A stretch of 64,000 bases of DNA from Labilithrix sp. (lineage in GTDB: Bacteria; Myxococcota_A; Polyangia; Polyangiales; Polyangiaceae). This document shows, one piece after another, positions 33,293 through 40,985 of the stretch. The notes under the pieces were generated by a model. It saw only the letters and a list, made by a program, of their open reading frames with translations, was not told the origin of the DNA and ran no database searches. The DNA is taken from the NCBI GenBank assembly GCA_019637175.1, contig JAHBWD010000037.1, positions 1 through 64,000 on the forward strand, given 5' to 3'. Both the position numbers and the translations under genes were made by a program. How positions within the stretch are numbered: the first letter of the stretch is position 1; every line of letters begins with the position of its first letter.

Positions 33293-33654
33293 TCCCCGAG
33301 CCCGAGGTCATCACGCTCGCCTACCAGGCGATCGCCGCCGATCTCGGCGTCGCGCCGCGCGTGAGCGAGCCCGCCGTCCGCGCGGCGCTCCGCGAGGCCG
33401 ACCATCTCTCCGACGACGTCTACGACGTTCCCGCGGCGCTGCTGTTCGCGTTCGGCCGCTACCCGCGCTGCTTCGCGGGCTTCCGCGCGATGAGCGTCCT
33501 CGTCGTCGAGTGGCACGCGAAGACGCTCGGCTTCAAGCTCGAGGCGACGCCCCTCGAGCTCGCCGACGTGCTCGTCCGCGTCGCCGCGCGCGAAATGACC
33601 CACGAAGAGGTCCGCGCCTGGGTCGTCGAGCGCATGCTCCCGTTCGGCGGCTGA
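33289..33654 (+). CDS. Doc-like (Fic fold) protein lacking the catalytic motif
   Basis: 121 aa. Helix pattern and spacing align by eye with P1 Doc: DVYDVPAALLFAFGRYP against DLFEVSATYLVATARGH, then LGFKLEATPLELADVLVRVA against NGVQVFDSPELADLTVGAA. Where Doc has HIFNDANKRT, this protein has YPRCFAGFRA: the His and the Asn-Lys pair are gone, only one Arg remains. It should therefore not modify EF-Tu as Doc does. It could be a regulator, an immunity-like decoy or a scaffold. Coupled to the small upstream gene; followed 5 bp later by an AT-rich operator. Confidence 0.55.
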   Translation: MIPEPEVITLAYQAIAADLGVAPRVSEPAVRAALREADHLSDDVYDVPAALLFAFGRYPRCFAGFRAMSVLVVEWHAKTLGFKLEATPLELADVLVRVAAREMTHEEVRAWVVERMLPFGG

Positions 33655-33658
33655 GCGC

Positions 33659-33722
33659 TTGTTATCTATTTCCAATACTAGACAACAAGTGTTTGTTCTC
33701 TAATATTGGGTATAGAGAACAA
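33659..33722 (+). promoter_or_regulatory. Tandem 30-bp inverted-repeat operators over a promoter
   Basis: Repeat 1: TTGTTATCTA (33659-33668), 10-bp spacer, TAGACAACAA (33679-33688), 9 of 10 arm positions matching. Repeat 2: TTGTTCTCTA (33693-33702), 10-bp spacer, TAGAGAACAA (33713-33722), perfect. Centres are 34 bp apart. TAGACA (33679-33684), 16 bp, TAATAT (33701-33706) forms a promoter covered by both repeats. Repeat 2 ends on the first base of the ATG at 33722, so the leader would be about 9 nt. The AT-richness is striking against the surroundings. Confidence 0.75.
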
Positions 33723-34777
33723 TGGCGAAGCTCTTCGCGACCCAGCTGCTGTCGCTGCAGACGGCGTTCTCCGACCTGAAGCGCCAGGCGCTCGAGCAGC
33801 CTTTCCTCCTCGCCGGTACGCCTGGGACCGTGACGACGCGCACGGTGAGCGGGAGCGACTTCTTCTATCGACAGTTCTACGCGTCCACCGGCGCCAAGGC
33901 GGCGGAGTACATCGGCTCGGTGACGGATCCGCGCGCCGCCGCGCGAGCGGGCCAGATCCGCGAGCAGATCGAGGTGGCCAACGCGACCTTGGAGATCGCG
34001 CGCATGCTCGCGCGCGCCGGCTATCACCGCGTCGACGCGCGGACCGACGCGATCCTCGCCGGGCTCGCCAACAACGGCTTCTTCCGCGCGGGCGGCGTCT
34101 TGGTGGGCTCGCACGCCTACGGTGCGATCCTGAACGAGCTCGGCGCGCGAACGGCGGCCTACGCGACCGAGCACGTCGACCTCGCGCGCGACCGGCCGCT
34201 CGACTTGCCGCCGGGCAGGTCGTTCGAACAGATGCTCGCGGACTCGAAGATCGCGCTCCATCCCGTGCCGCAGGACCGCAAGAAGCCGTCGACCTCCTTC
34301 AAGCCCCCGGGCGCCGACCGGTTGCGCGTCGATCTGCTCGTGCCGACCGCGAAGCGCACGATCACCGTGCTCGAGGTGCGCGATCTCGGCGCCCACGCGA
34401 CCGGGCTGCCGTACTTCCGCTATCTCCTGCAAGGGCCCGTCGAGAGCGTCGTTCTCGGCCGCGGCGCCGTCGTGCCGGTGAACGTGCCGCGACCGGAGCG
34501 CTACGCATGGCACAAGATGCTCGTCTCCGAGCTTCGCGATCGAGCGAGCGACAAGAAGACGAAAGACGTGGAGCAGGCGTCCGTGCTCTTCGCGATCCTC
34601 GCCGAGCGCGAGCCTGGCGCGCTCGACGCGGCGTGGGACGATCTGCCGCGCGGCGCGCGCAAGCCCACGAGGGTCGCCGCGGAGCGTGTGCGAGCGCGCC
34701 TCGAAGGCGCCGGCCACGCGCGAGCGGGCCAGCTCTTGCGCGAGCTCGTCGGGCGCTCGAGCGTGCGTCGCCTCTGA
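33722..34777 (+). CDS. GSU2403-family nucleotidyltransferase-fold protein
   Basis: 351 aa. N-terminal QTAFSDLKRQALEQPFLLAGTPG and YRQFYASTGAKAAEYIGSV, central LVGSHAYGAILNELGAR followed by an acidic pair in EHVDLA, and a late PERYAWHKMLVSELR are the pattern of the GSU2403-type nucleotidyltransferase group (PF12281-like). The G-S-H motif and acidic strand would form the active site. Such proteins are related to MNT/AbiE-type transferases but their role is unknown. No ribosome site; near-leaderless translation is implied. Operators at 33659-33722 suggest tight repression. Confidence 0.75.
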   Translation: MAKLFATQLLSLQTAFSDLKRQALEQPFLLAGTPGTVTTRTVSGSDFFYRQFYASTGAKAAEYIGSVTDPRAAARAGQIREQIEVANATLEIARMLARAGYHRVDARTDAILAGLANNGFFRAGGVLVGSHAYGAILNELGARTAAYATEHVDLARDRPLDLPPGRSFEQMLADSKIALHPVPQDRKKPSTSFKPPGADRLRVDLLVPTAKRTITVLEVRDLGAHATGLPYFRYLLQGPVESVVLGRGAVVPVNVPRPERYAWHKMLVSELRDRASDKKTKDVEQASVLFAILAEREPGALDAAWDDLPRGARKPTRVAAERVRARLEGAGHARAGQLLRELVGRSSVRRL

Positions 34778-34793
34778 TAGCCTGGGTCCCGTC

Positions 34794-36536
34794 ATGCGGA
34801 CGCTCCTCGGTGGTCTCTCGCTCGTGCTCCTCGCGACGGGATGCGCGGGCACGCGGCGCTTTCCGCTCAAGGCGCCGCTCGCGCGCGACGGCGATCTCGA
34901 TCCCGTGTACGTGGCGTGCCGCGAAGAGGACGACAAGGAGAAGGGGAAGAAGCAGGTCTGCACGCCCGAGCCCTACGAGTCGCCGTTCGCGTGGGACGGC
35001 GCCAACCAGATCGCGTTCCGCCCCTTCGCGCGGCTCTGGGCGGTCGATCCCGCGGGCGAGTCGAAGAACGTCAACGCGTTCGACGAGGTCGCCGACTCGG
35101 CGTGGTTCGTCAATCGCATGGGCGCCAAGCCGTATGGCGCCGACGACGTCACGCGCGGCTATTGCGACAAGGAGCTCGACACGAACGCCGAAAGCGGCGC
35201 GTGGCCGATCGATCAAGGCAAACCGAACGGCGCGAACCCCGGCTTCCGGGTCAACGTCCCCGGCATCGGCAAGTTCATGCTCAAGGCCGATCCGGCGGGC
35301 GAGGGCGAGCGCGCCACCGGCGCGACCGCGATCGCGACGCGGATCTACTACGCGCTCGGCTGGTGGGCGCCGTGCGACTCGGTCGTCTACTTCCGTCCGA
35401 GCGTCCTCGCGCTGAAGCCGGGCTTGAAGGTCACCGACAACAGCGGCGTCGCGAAGAGCTTCGACGACGCCGCGCTGAAGAAGGTGCTCGACGTCGCCGA
35501 GCATCGCGGCGAGCTCGTTCGGATGGTCGCGTCGAAGTGGCTCCCCGGCCGCACGCTCGGCCCGTTCACCTACGAGGGCAAGCGCAGCGACGATCCCAAC
35601 GACGTCGTCGCCCACGAAGATCGGCGCGACCTGCGCGGCGCGCGCGTCGTGGCCGCGTGGCTCAATCATTTCGACTCGCGCGAGCAGAACTCGATGGACA
35701 CGTGGATGTCCTTCGATCCGAAGAAGCCCGACTCGTCGCCGGGTCACATTCGTCACTGGTACATCGATCTCGGCGACTGCTTCGGCAGCCAGTGGCCCGA
35801 AGACCAGCTCTCGCGGCGCCTCGGTCACTCGTACTATCTCGATCTCCAGCACGTCGGCGAAGACTTCGTCACGGCGGGGAGCGTCGAGCGCCCGTGGGAG
35901 CGCGCGAAGAAGGAAGGAACGTTCGGCTACTTCCACGCGCGCGACTTCGATCCCGACGCGTGGCGCGGCGGATATCCGAACCCCGCGTTCGTTCGCATGG
36001 TCGAGCGCGACGCGGCGTGGGCCGCGCGGAAGATCGCGCGCTTCCGCGACGAGCACGTCGCCGCGGCGGTGCGCGTCGGCAAGTACAGCAACCCGGACGA
36101 CACGGAGTTTCTGACCAAGACGCTCATCGCGCGCCGCGACATCATCTTGAAGCGCTACTTCTCGAAGCTCTCGCCCCTCGGCGAGCTCGCGATGAGCCCC
36201 GCGGGCGAGCTCTGCGGCACCGATCTCGCGCGCTACGCGAACGTCTTCGACGAAGCGTCGTTCCGGTACCGCGCGAGGGTGTTCAGCGGACCAGGCTTTT
36301 CGCCGGCGGGCGACGCGGCGGTCCGCGCCGACAGAGACGGCGCGATCTGCGTGAGCGTCCCGCATCGCGCGCCCGACGGCGGATCGCCCGACAGTGACGC
36401 GTCGCGCTACGTGATCGTCGACGTCGCCAACGGTCAGGCGCCCGGCGTCCTCCGCGCGCATCTCTATGATCTCGGGCCGAAGAAGGGCTTCGCGCTCGTC
36501 GGCGTCGAGCGGCCGAGCGGCGCGTCGGCGCCGTGA
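34794..36536 (+). CDS. Lipoprotein with atypical kinase-like motifs
   Basis: 580 aa from ATG 34794; lipobox LATGC with Cys17. Motifs in order resemble a HipA/PI3K-type kinase fold: Lys164 in GKFMLKADP, the helix TGATAIATRIYYALGW, a catalytic-loop-like NHFDSREQNSMDTW (Asp294, Asn299) and a metal-site-like YIDLGDCFGS (Asp325, Asp328). If real, this is an exported kinase-like protein, as known for some bacterial and eukaryotic secretory-pathway kinases. No glycine loop is evident. It starts 16 bp after the nucleotidyltransferase stop. Family not recognised with certainty. Confidence 0.6.
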   Translation: MRTLLGGLSLVLLATGCAGTRRFPLKAPLARDGDLDPVYVACREEDDKEKGKKQVCTPEPYESPFAWDGANQIAFRPFARLWAVDPAGESKNVNAFDEVADSAWFVNRMGAKPYGADDVTRGYCDKELDTNAESGAWPIDQGKPNGANPGFRVNVPGIGKFMLKADPAGEGERATGATAIATRIYYALGWWAPCDSVVYFRPSVLALKPGLKVTDNSGVAKSFDDAALKKVLDVAEHRGELVRMVASKWLPGRTLGPFTYEGKRSDDPNDVVAHEDRRDLRGARVVAAWLNHFDSREQNSMDTWMSFDPKKPDSSPGHIRHWYIDLGDCFGSQWPEDQLSRRLGHSYYLDLQHVGEDFVTAGSVERPWERAKKEGTFGYFHARDFDPDAWRGGYPNPAFVRMVERDAAWAARKIARFRDEHVAAAVRVGKYSNPDDTEFLTKTLIARRDIILKRYFSKLSPLGELAMSPAGELCGTDLARYANVFDEASFRYRARVFSGPGFSPAGDAAVRADRDGAICVSVPHRAPDGGSPDSDASRYVIVDVANGQAPGVLRAHLYDLGPKKGFALVGVERPSGASAP

Positions 36537-36596
36537 GCCGCCTGGATCGTGCGCACACCATCTTGCATGTAGGTACGGTTCGGTCACCCTAGAGAC

Positions 36597-37256
36597 ATGC
36601 CCGCCGCGCGCCTCCCGCTCTTCTTCCTCGCGGCCGTCGCCCTCGGCGTCGGCTGGCTCGGCTGCGCGACGAGCAACGGCGACCCCGACGAACCGGGCGG
36701 GAACAACAGCGAGGCGACGGGCAACGGAACGTCGAAGCCGGCGCCGACCGAGCGCCCCGCGTTCGAAGCGGGCTTCGAAGAGGACCCGAACGTCGATCCG
36801 ACGCCCGACGGCGGCGACACCTGCGTCGACAACGACGATCCCGGGAGCAGCGAGGTGACGGCGAAGGTCCTGCCGCCGACCGACGACGCGCAGAACGTGC
36901 CCATCACCGTCAACGGCGTGATGAACGGCGCGGTCGACGTCGACTTCTACAAGCTCTCGATGACCGATCTCAGCTTCCGCACCATCGACGACGCGTTCGA
37001 GATCAAGACGTCGGGCGTCGAGATGTGCGTCTTCGTCAAGTGCAAGCAGGGCGCGACGACCGTGTCGACGTGCGCCGGCGGCGTGAAGAAGACGAGCTCG
37101 ATCGGCATGGAAGGTTGCTGCGCGACCGGGCCGTCGCAGGCGTCGCCGAAGTGGGACTGCCCCGGCCTCACCGACGACGACTCGGCCGACTTCTACATCC
37201 GCATCTCGCAGACGGGCACGGCGTGCGTGCCGTACTCGTTCTCCTACGTGTTCTGA
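36597..37256 (+). CDS. Lipoprotein with small Cys-containing beta domain
   Basis: 219 aa. Signal peptide and lipobox WLGC (Cys23), an acidic Asn/Gly/Thr/Pro linker to about residue 75, then a beta-rich domain with eight Cys (for example CVFVKCKQG, TCAGG, GCCATGPS). The fold resembles pre-peptidase C-terminal-like domains (DVDFYKLSM, DFYIRISQTG), which often target secreted enzymes. The end overlaps the convergent methyltransferase by 13 bp. Role unknown. Confidence 0.72.
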   Translation: MPAARLPLFFLAAVALGVGWLGCATSNGDPDEPGGNNSEATGNGTSKPAPTERPAFEAGFEEDPNVDPTPDGGDTCVDNDDPGSSEVTAKVLPPTDDAQNVPITVNGVMNGAVDVDFYKLSMTDLSFRTIDDAFEIKTSGVEMCVFVKCKQGATTVSTCAGGVKKTSSIGMEGCCATGPSQASPKWDCPGLTDDDSADFYIRISQTGTACVPYSFSYVF

Positions 37257-38071
37257 CGGCGCGCGACGAGCGCGCCCCAGCCCTCCATCACCGCCGGCGT
37301 GCAGCGAAGATCGGGGAAGAGCGCCGCGATCGACGCGCTCTCGGTCGCGGGGAAGCCCGATACGACGAGCACGCCGTCGCCGGCGAGCGCGCGCTCGAGC
37401 GACGGCGCCAGGCTCGGGAAGGCGCTCGCCCAGACGCTGGCGACGACGACGTCGAAGCGCGCGCCCTCCGGGATCGGATGCGTGACCTCGAGCGCGACGC
37501 CGTTGCGGCGCGCGTTCTCTTCGGTGACGAAGCGCGCGTAGGGATCGATGTCGGTCGCGACGACGCGGCTCGCGCCGAGCCGGTAGGCGGCGAGCGCGAG
37601 GACGCCCGAGCCGGAACCGACGTCGAGGAGCGATCGGAGCGGCCGCTCGCGCGCGCGCTCGGCGATCGCCTCGACGCAGAGGCGCGTCGTGGGGTGTCTG
37701 CAGTCGCCGAACGCGAGACCGGGATGGAGGACGATCCGCTTCGCGCCTGGAGAGACCGCGGGCGCCGCGGCGACGACCTCGAGCCCTCCCGCGAGCGACA
37801 CCGGCTCTGCAGGGAGGCGCCACGACGCGTCGTAGTCTTCGTGCGCGACGACCTCCACGGATCCTTCGCGCTCGAGCAGATCGAGCAGTCCTTCGCGCTG
37901 ATCCGCGAGCGTGACGATCGCGCGCCCTGCGCCCGCGGGATAGTGCGCCGGGCCGAACGCGGCGAGGCGCGCGAGCAGTGGCTGCTCCGCCTCGCTCGCG
38001 ACGACGACGCGCGCGATCGACCAGCGGTTCACCTCGGTCGGAGCGAACGGGATCAAGAGCTCGGTCGTCAT
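37244..38071 (-). CDS. PrmA-like protein methyltransferase
   Basis: 275 aa from ATG 38071. Class I SAM-dependent methyltransferase: LLDVGSGSGVLALAAYRLGA is the SAM loop, VATDIDPYA the acidic second strand, and HPGLAFGDCRHPTTRLCVEAI matches the PrmA substrate-region signature (usually AFGTGxHxTT). PrmA trimethylates ribosomal protein L11. The DCR substitution and N-terminal divergence leave open another protein target. It is divergent from the RiPP cluster and separated by 164 bp. Confidence 0.75.
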   Translation of the reverse strand: MTTELLIPFAPTEVNRWSIARVVVASEAEQPLLARLAAFGPAHYPAGAGRAIVTLADQREGLLDLLEREGSVEVVAHEDYDASWRLPAEPVSLAGGLEVVAAAPAVSPGAKRIVLHPGLAFGDCRHPTTRLCVEAIAERARERPLRSLLDVGSGSGVLALAAYRLGASRVVATDIDPYARFVTEENARRNGVALEVTHPIPEGARFDVVVASVWASAFPSLAPSLERALAGDGVLVVSGFPATESASIAALFPDLRCTPAVMEGWGALVARRQNT

Positions 38072-38235
38072 CCCCACGGTGGGATCACTTCGCCACGCGA
38101 GGGCCTCTTCTGCAAGCACGCCGATCGGGTGACACGCGAACGCGAGAGGGCGGGGCTGTCCCTCGTTCGGGCGACCGGGGCGTGATAGATGGTTCGGACC
38201 CCGAGCCCGTCGAACATGGCTCCGGCGACGCACGC

Positions 38236-39384
38236 ATGACGGCGACCCAGCACTCACGCACGGTAGCTTCGGAGGAGAGCGCGTTCCGCGGCTTCGCCCG
38301 CGCGGGCTCGTCGATCGACGAGGCGTGGCTCGCGTCGCTCCTCGTGCAGCGCCGCGCGCGCCTCGGCGCGCTGTTCGTGAAGTGCTTCGGCCGAACGCTC
38401 GCCGCCCGCGGCCCGGGCCTCGACGCGACGTTCATGGAGGCGCCCGGCGCGCTCGATCTCGAGCGCGCGTGGCCGGCAGCGATCGGGCAGATCCGGCGCG
38501 CGCTGCTCGCGTCGCCTCGCGATCCGCATCGCGCGCTCGTCGCGGCGACCGGGCTCGCGCTGCACGACGCCGAGCGGGGTCGCGCGGGTAGGTTCGAGGT
38601 CACCTTCGAGCGACCGGTGTCGTTCGTCTTCGGCGGCCACGTGCTGCCCGAGGCGATCGCGATCGCGTGGGAGAGCGACGGCGGTCACGCGCGCGCGCGG
38701 CTCGTTCATCGATCGACGATCGATCTCGTCTTCACGCGCGACCGGCGCTGGCGAGGTCTCGCGGAACCGCTTCCGTTCGTCGCGACGTCGCGGCGCGACG
38801 TCGCGGTCCTCAGGTCGCTGCCGTTCTCCGCGCCGCTCCCCGACGGGCTCGTCGCTTCGACGGCGACCGCGTCGGTGCGCGATCGATACGCCGAGGCCTT
38901 CGCGCTCGTCGCGCGCGTCTCTCCCGCGCACGCTCCGTGGATCGAGCGCGCCGTTCGTTCGCTCTTGCCGGTCGCGACCCCCGGAGGCAAGACGACGAGC
39001 TCGAGCTTCGAAGATCTGCCGGGCGTCGTCGCGCTCTCCGACGCGAGCCCGATCGTGATGCTGGCCGACGCGCTCGTCCACGAGGCGAGCCATCAGCACG
39101 TCTTCTTCCTCCAGCAGCTCGGCCCCGTCGACGACGGGAGCGACGAGGAGCTCTACTGGTCGCCCGCCCGCGGCGAGCATCGCCCCATCGGCAAGATCCT
39201 CCTCGCGTACCACGCGTTCGTGAACGTCCTCGGCTTCTGGCGCGCGTGCCGCGATCACGGCGAGGTCGATCCCGAGCTCTCGCGGCGCATGGTCGACGCG
39301 TACGCGCGGTGCTGCGAGGAGCTCGCGCGCCCACTCGAGACGACGCGCGCGCTCACGCCCATCGGCCGCGCGCTCGCCGGCTGA
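38236..39384 (+). CDS. HExxH-type peptide beta-hydroxylase-like enzyme 1
   Basis: 382 aa. The signature VHEASHQHVFFL places metal ligands His282, Glu283 and His286; downstream DDGSDEELYWSP and LLAYHAFVNVLGF are shared with the enzyme at 39777-40985. This matches the mod_HExxH/aKG-HExxH group, found beside radical SAM maturases and RiPP precursors and proposed to hydroxylate beta carbons of core residues using iron and 2-oxoglutarate. It is cytoplasmic, with no signal. The start is uncertain: ATG 38236 has no clear ribosome site. The precursor gene follows after 64 bp. Confidence 0.78.
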   Translation: MTATQHSRTVASEESAFRGFARAGSSIDEAWLASLLVQRRARLGALFVKCFGRTLAARGPGLDATFMEAPGALDLERAWPAAIGQIRRALLASPRDPHRALVAATGLALHDAERGRAGRFEVTFERPVSFVFGGHVLPEAIAIAWESDGGHARARLVHRSTIDLVFTRDRRWRGLAEPLPFVATSRRDVAVLRSLPFSAPLPDGLVASTATASVRDRYAEAFALVARVSPAHAPWIERAVRSLLPVATPGGKTTSSSFEDLPGVVALSDASPIVMLADALVHEASHQHVFFLQQLGPVDDGSDEELYWSPARGEHRPIGKILLAYHAFVNVLGFWRACRDHGEVDPELSRRMVDAYARCCEELARPLETTRALTPIGRALAG

Positions 39385-39448
39385 CGCCGAGATCGAATCT
39401 TCCATCCAACCTTCAAATCCAACCCTCAACCCAGACAAGGAGCAGCAC

Positions 39449-39673
39449 ATGTCGAACGAGAACGAGAAGAAGGACGAGAAGAACGAGGAGGGCCTCACGG
39501 AGGAAGAGCTCGCCGACGTCACCGGCGGCGCGGGCGCGGTTCGCCCGGGCGCGGCGGCGCCGAAGGTCGTGACCACGACCGAGCGCCTCCCGAACGGCAG
39601 CTCCGCGATCCACATCAAGTCGCTCTACGGCGGGCTGCCGGGCGGCGGCTCGACGGTCATCAAGCAGCAGTGA
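39449..39673 (+). CDS. RiPP precursor peptide with double-glycine leader
   Basis: 74 aa from ATG 39449, ribosome site AAGGAG 6 nt before. A charged leader (Glu/Lys/Asn-rich) ends in LTEEELADVTGG (residues 16-27), the classic ExLxxVxGG recognition and cleavage motif, so the core is residues 28-74. The core is rich in Gly, Ala, Thr, Ser and ends STVIKQQ; it has no Cys or Trp. Its aromatic residues are His55 (AIHIKS) and Tyr60 (SLYGG). His55-Ile-Lys57 fits the three-residue aromatic-x-x pattern cross-linked by cyclophane-forming radical SAM enzymes. No peptidase or exporter gene lies in the cluster. Confidence 0.85.
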   Translation: MSNENEKKDEKNEEGLTEEELADVTGGAGAVRPGAAAPKVVTTTERLPNGSSAIHIKSLYGGLPGGGSTVIKQQ

Positions 39674-39689
39674 TGACCACCTGCCTCGT

Positions 39690-39719
39690 CTCGCTCACCG
39701 GCCGTTCGAGGTGGGCGAG
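39690..39719 (+). promoter_or_regulatory. Stem-loop after the precursor gene
   Basis: CTCGCTCACC (39690-39699) pairs with GGTGGGCGAG (39710-39719) with one G-U wobble, 10-nt loop. It starts 17 nt after the precursor stop and ends 57 nt before the next gene. It probably shields the precursor mRNA end or partially terminates, raising peptide over enzyme levels. No T-tract. Confidence 0.55.
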
Positions 39720-39776
39720 GCGACCGGCGGGTCTCGTCTCTCGGGGTGAAACGGCTTCAGCGCGGAGGTGTCGAGC

Positions 39777-40985
39777 GTGGAACAGGAACTCGTGACGACG
39801 ACGAGCGAATACGACCGCTACCGTGGCTTCTCGTGCCCCCACGAGGCCATCGACGAAGACTTCATGCGACGGATCGCGGCGACGCACTACCGCCGCGCGC
39901 TCCGCACGTTCGTCGCTCGCCACGGCGTCTTTCTCCGCGAGACGGGCAGCGGCGTCGTCGACCTCTTCGAGCGATGGCTCGCCGAAGACGCGTCGTCTCG
40001 AGACTTCGAGACGATGTGGCACGTCGCGTTCGGCAAGATGCGCGAGGTCCTCGCGCAGCGCATGGGCGACGACGAGGTCGCGCTCTCGGGCGCGCGCGTC
40101 GGGCTTCGCCTCGCCGAGATGGGCCGTGAGGGCCGCTTCTCGGTGAAGCTCGCGAGCCCGGAGCGCCTCCGCTTCGGCCGCTACGTTCTCCCCATGGGCC
40201 AGCGGATCGAGATCGCGGCGGAGCGTGACGCGCTCGAAGCCACGATCGATCACGGCGGCGAACGCTCGGTGCTTCGCTTCGAGCGCGACGGCGAGTGGCG
40301 CCAAGAGAGCGGCCCCGCGGCGTTCGCGATCCCGACGTTCGACACGGGCGCGCGCACGATCAACCTGCTCGTCCCGGAGACGCCGGAGGGCCGCGACAAC
40401 ATGGAGCACGAGCTCGTCGCCGACGACGAGGTGCTCGCGACGATCCGGAGCGGCTATCGCTCCGCGTTCGACGTCCTCGCGCGGTTCGCCCCCGTCTACG
40501 CGCCGTTCGTCAATCGCCTCCTCCGCAACCTCGTTCCGGTTCAACCGGAGCCCGGCGGATACATCGGCGGCGGCAGCCTGCGCGACAACCCCGGCGTCGT
40601 GAAGCTCCCGTTCGCGCGCGAGCCCGTGGGCCTCGCCGCCAACCTCGGCCACGAGAACGCGCACCAGCACTACTTCCTCGCCCGCAGCGCGGGGCGCATC
40701 GACGACGGCAGCGACACGGCGCTCTACTACTCGCCGTTCGTCTTCGCCGATCGCGATCTGACGAGCATCGTGCTCACGTACCACGCCTTCGCGAACGAGG
40801 CGCTCGTGCTCCGCACGTGCGAGCTCGCGGGCATCGACGATCCGTACGCGGGCGAGCGCGCGATCCTCCTCCGCGACACGCTCGCTCCTCTCGAAGATCT
40901 CCTCGCGAAGAGCAAGGCGCTCACCCCGATGGGCCACGCGATCTGGGAGCCGGTCGCGACCCGCCTCGCGCAGTCGTTCCGCTGA
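39777..40985 (+). CDS. HExxH-type peptide beta-hydroxylase-like enzyme 2
   Basis: 402 aa from GTG 39777, chosen because GGAG lies 9 nt before it; GTG 39768 directly abuts that site. The metal motif LGHENAHQHYFL gives His292, Glu293, His296, followed by IDDGSDTALYYSP and VLTYHAFANEALV as in enzyme 1. Overall similarity to 38236-39384 is modest, so the two likely act at different residues or steps. The stop overlaps the radical SAM start (TGATG), indicating coupled translation. Family assignment by motif and context. Confidence 0.8.
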   Translation: MEQELVTTTSEYDRYRGFSCPHEAIDEDFMRRIAATHYRRALRTFVARHGVFLRETGSGVVDLFERWLAEDASSRDFETMWHVAFGKMREVLAQRMGDDEVALSGARVGLRLAEMGREGRFSVKLASPERLRFGRYVLPMGQRIEIAAERDALEATIDHGGERSVLRFERDGEWRQESGPAAFAIPTFDTGARTINLLVPETPEGRDNMEHELVADDEVLATIRSGYRSAFDVLARFAPVYAPFVNRLLRNLVPVQPEPGGYIGGGSLRDNPGVVKLPFAREPVGLAANLGHENAHQHYFLARSAGRIDDGSDTALYYSPFVFADRDLTSIVLTYHAFANEALVLRTCELAGIDDPYAGERAILLRDTLAPLEDLLAKSKALTPMGHAIWEPVATRLAQSFR

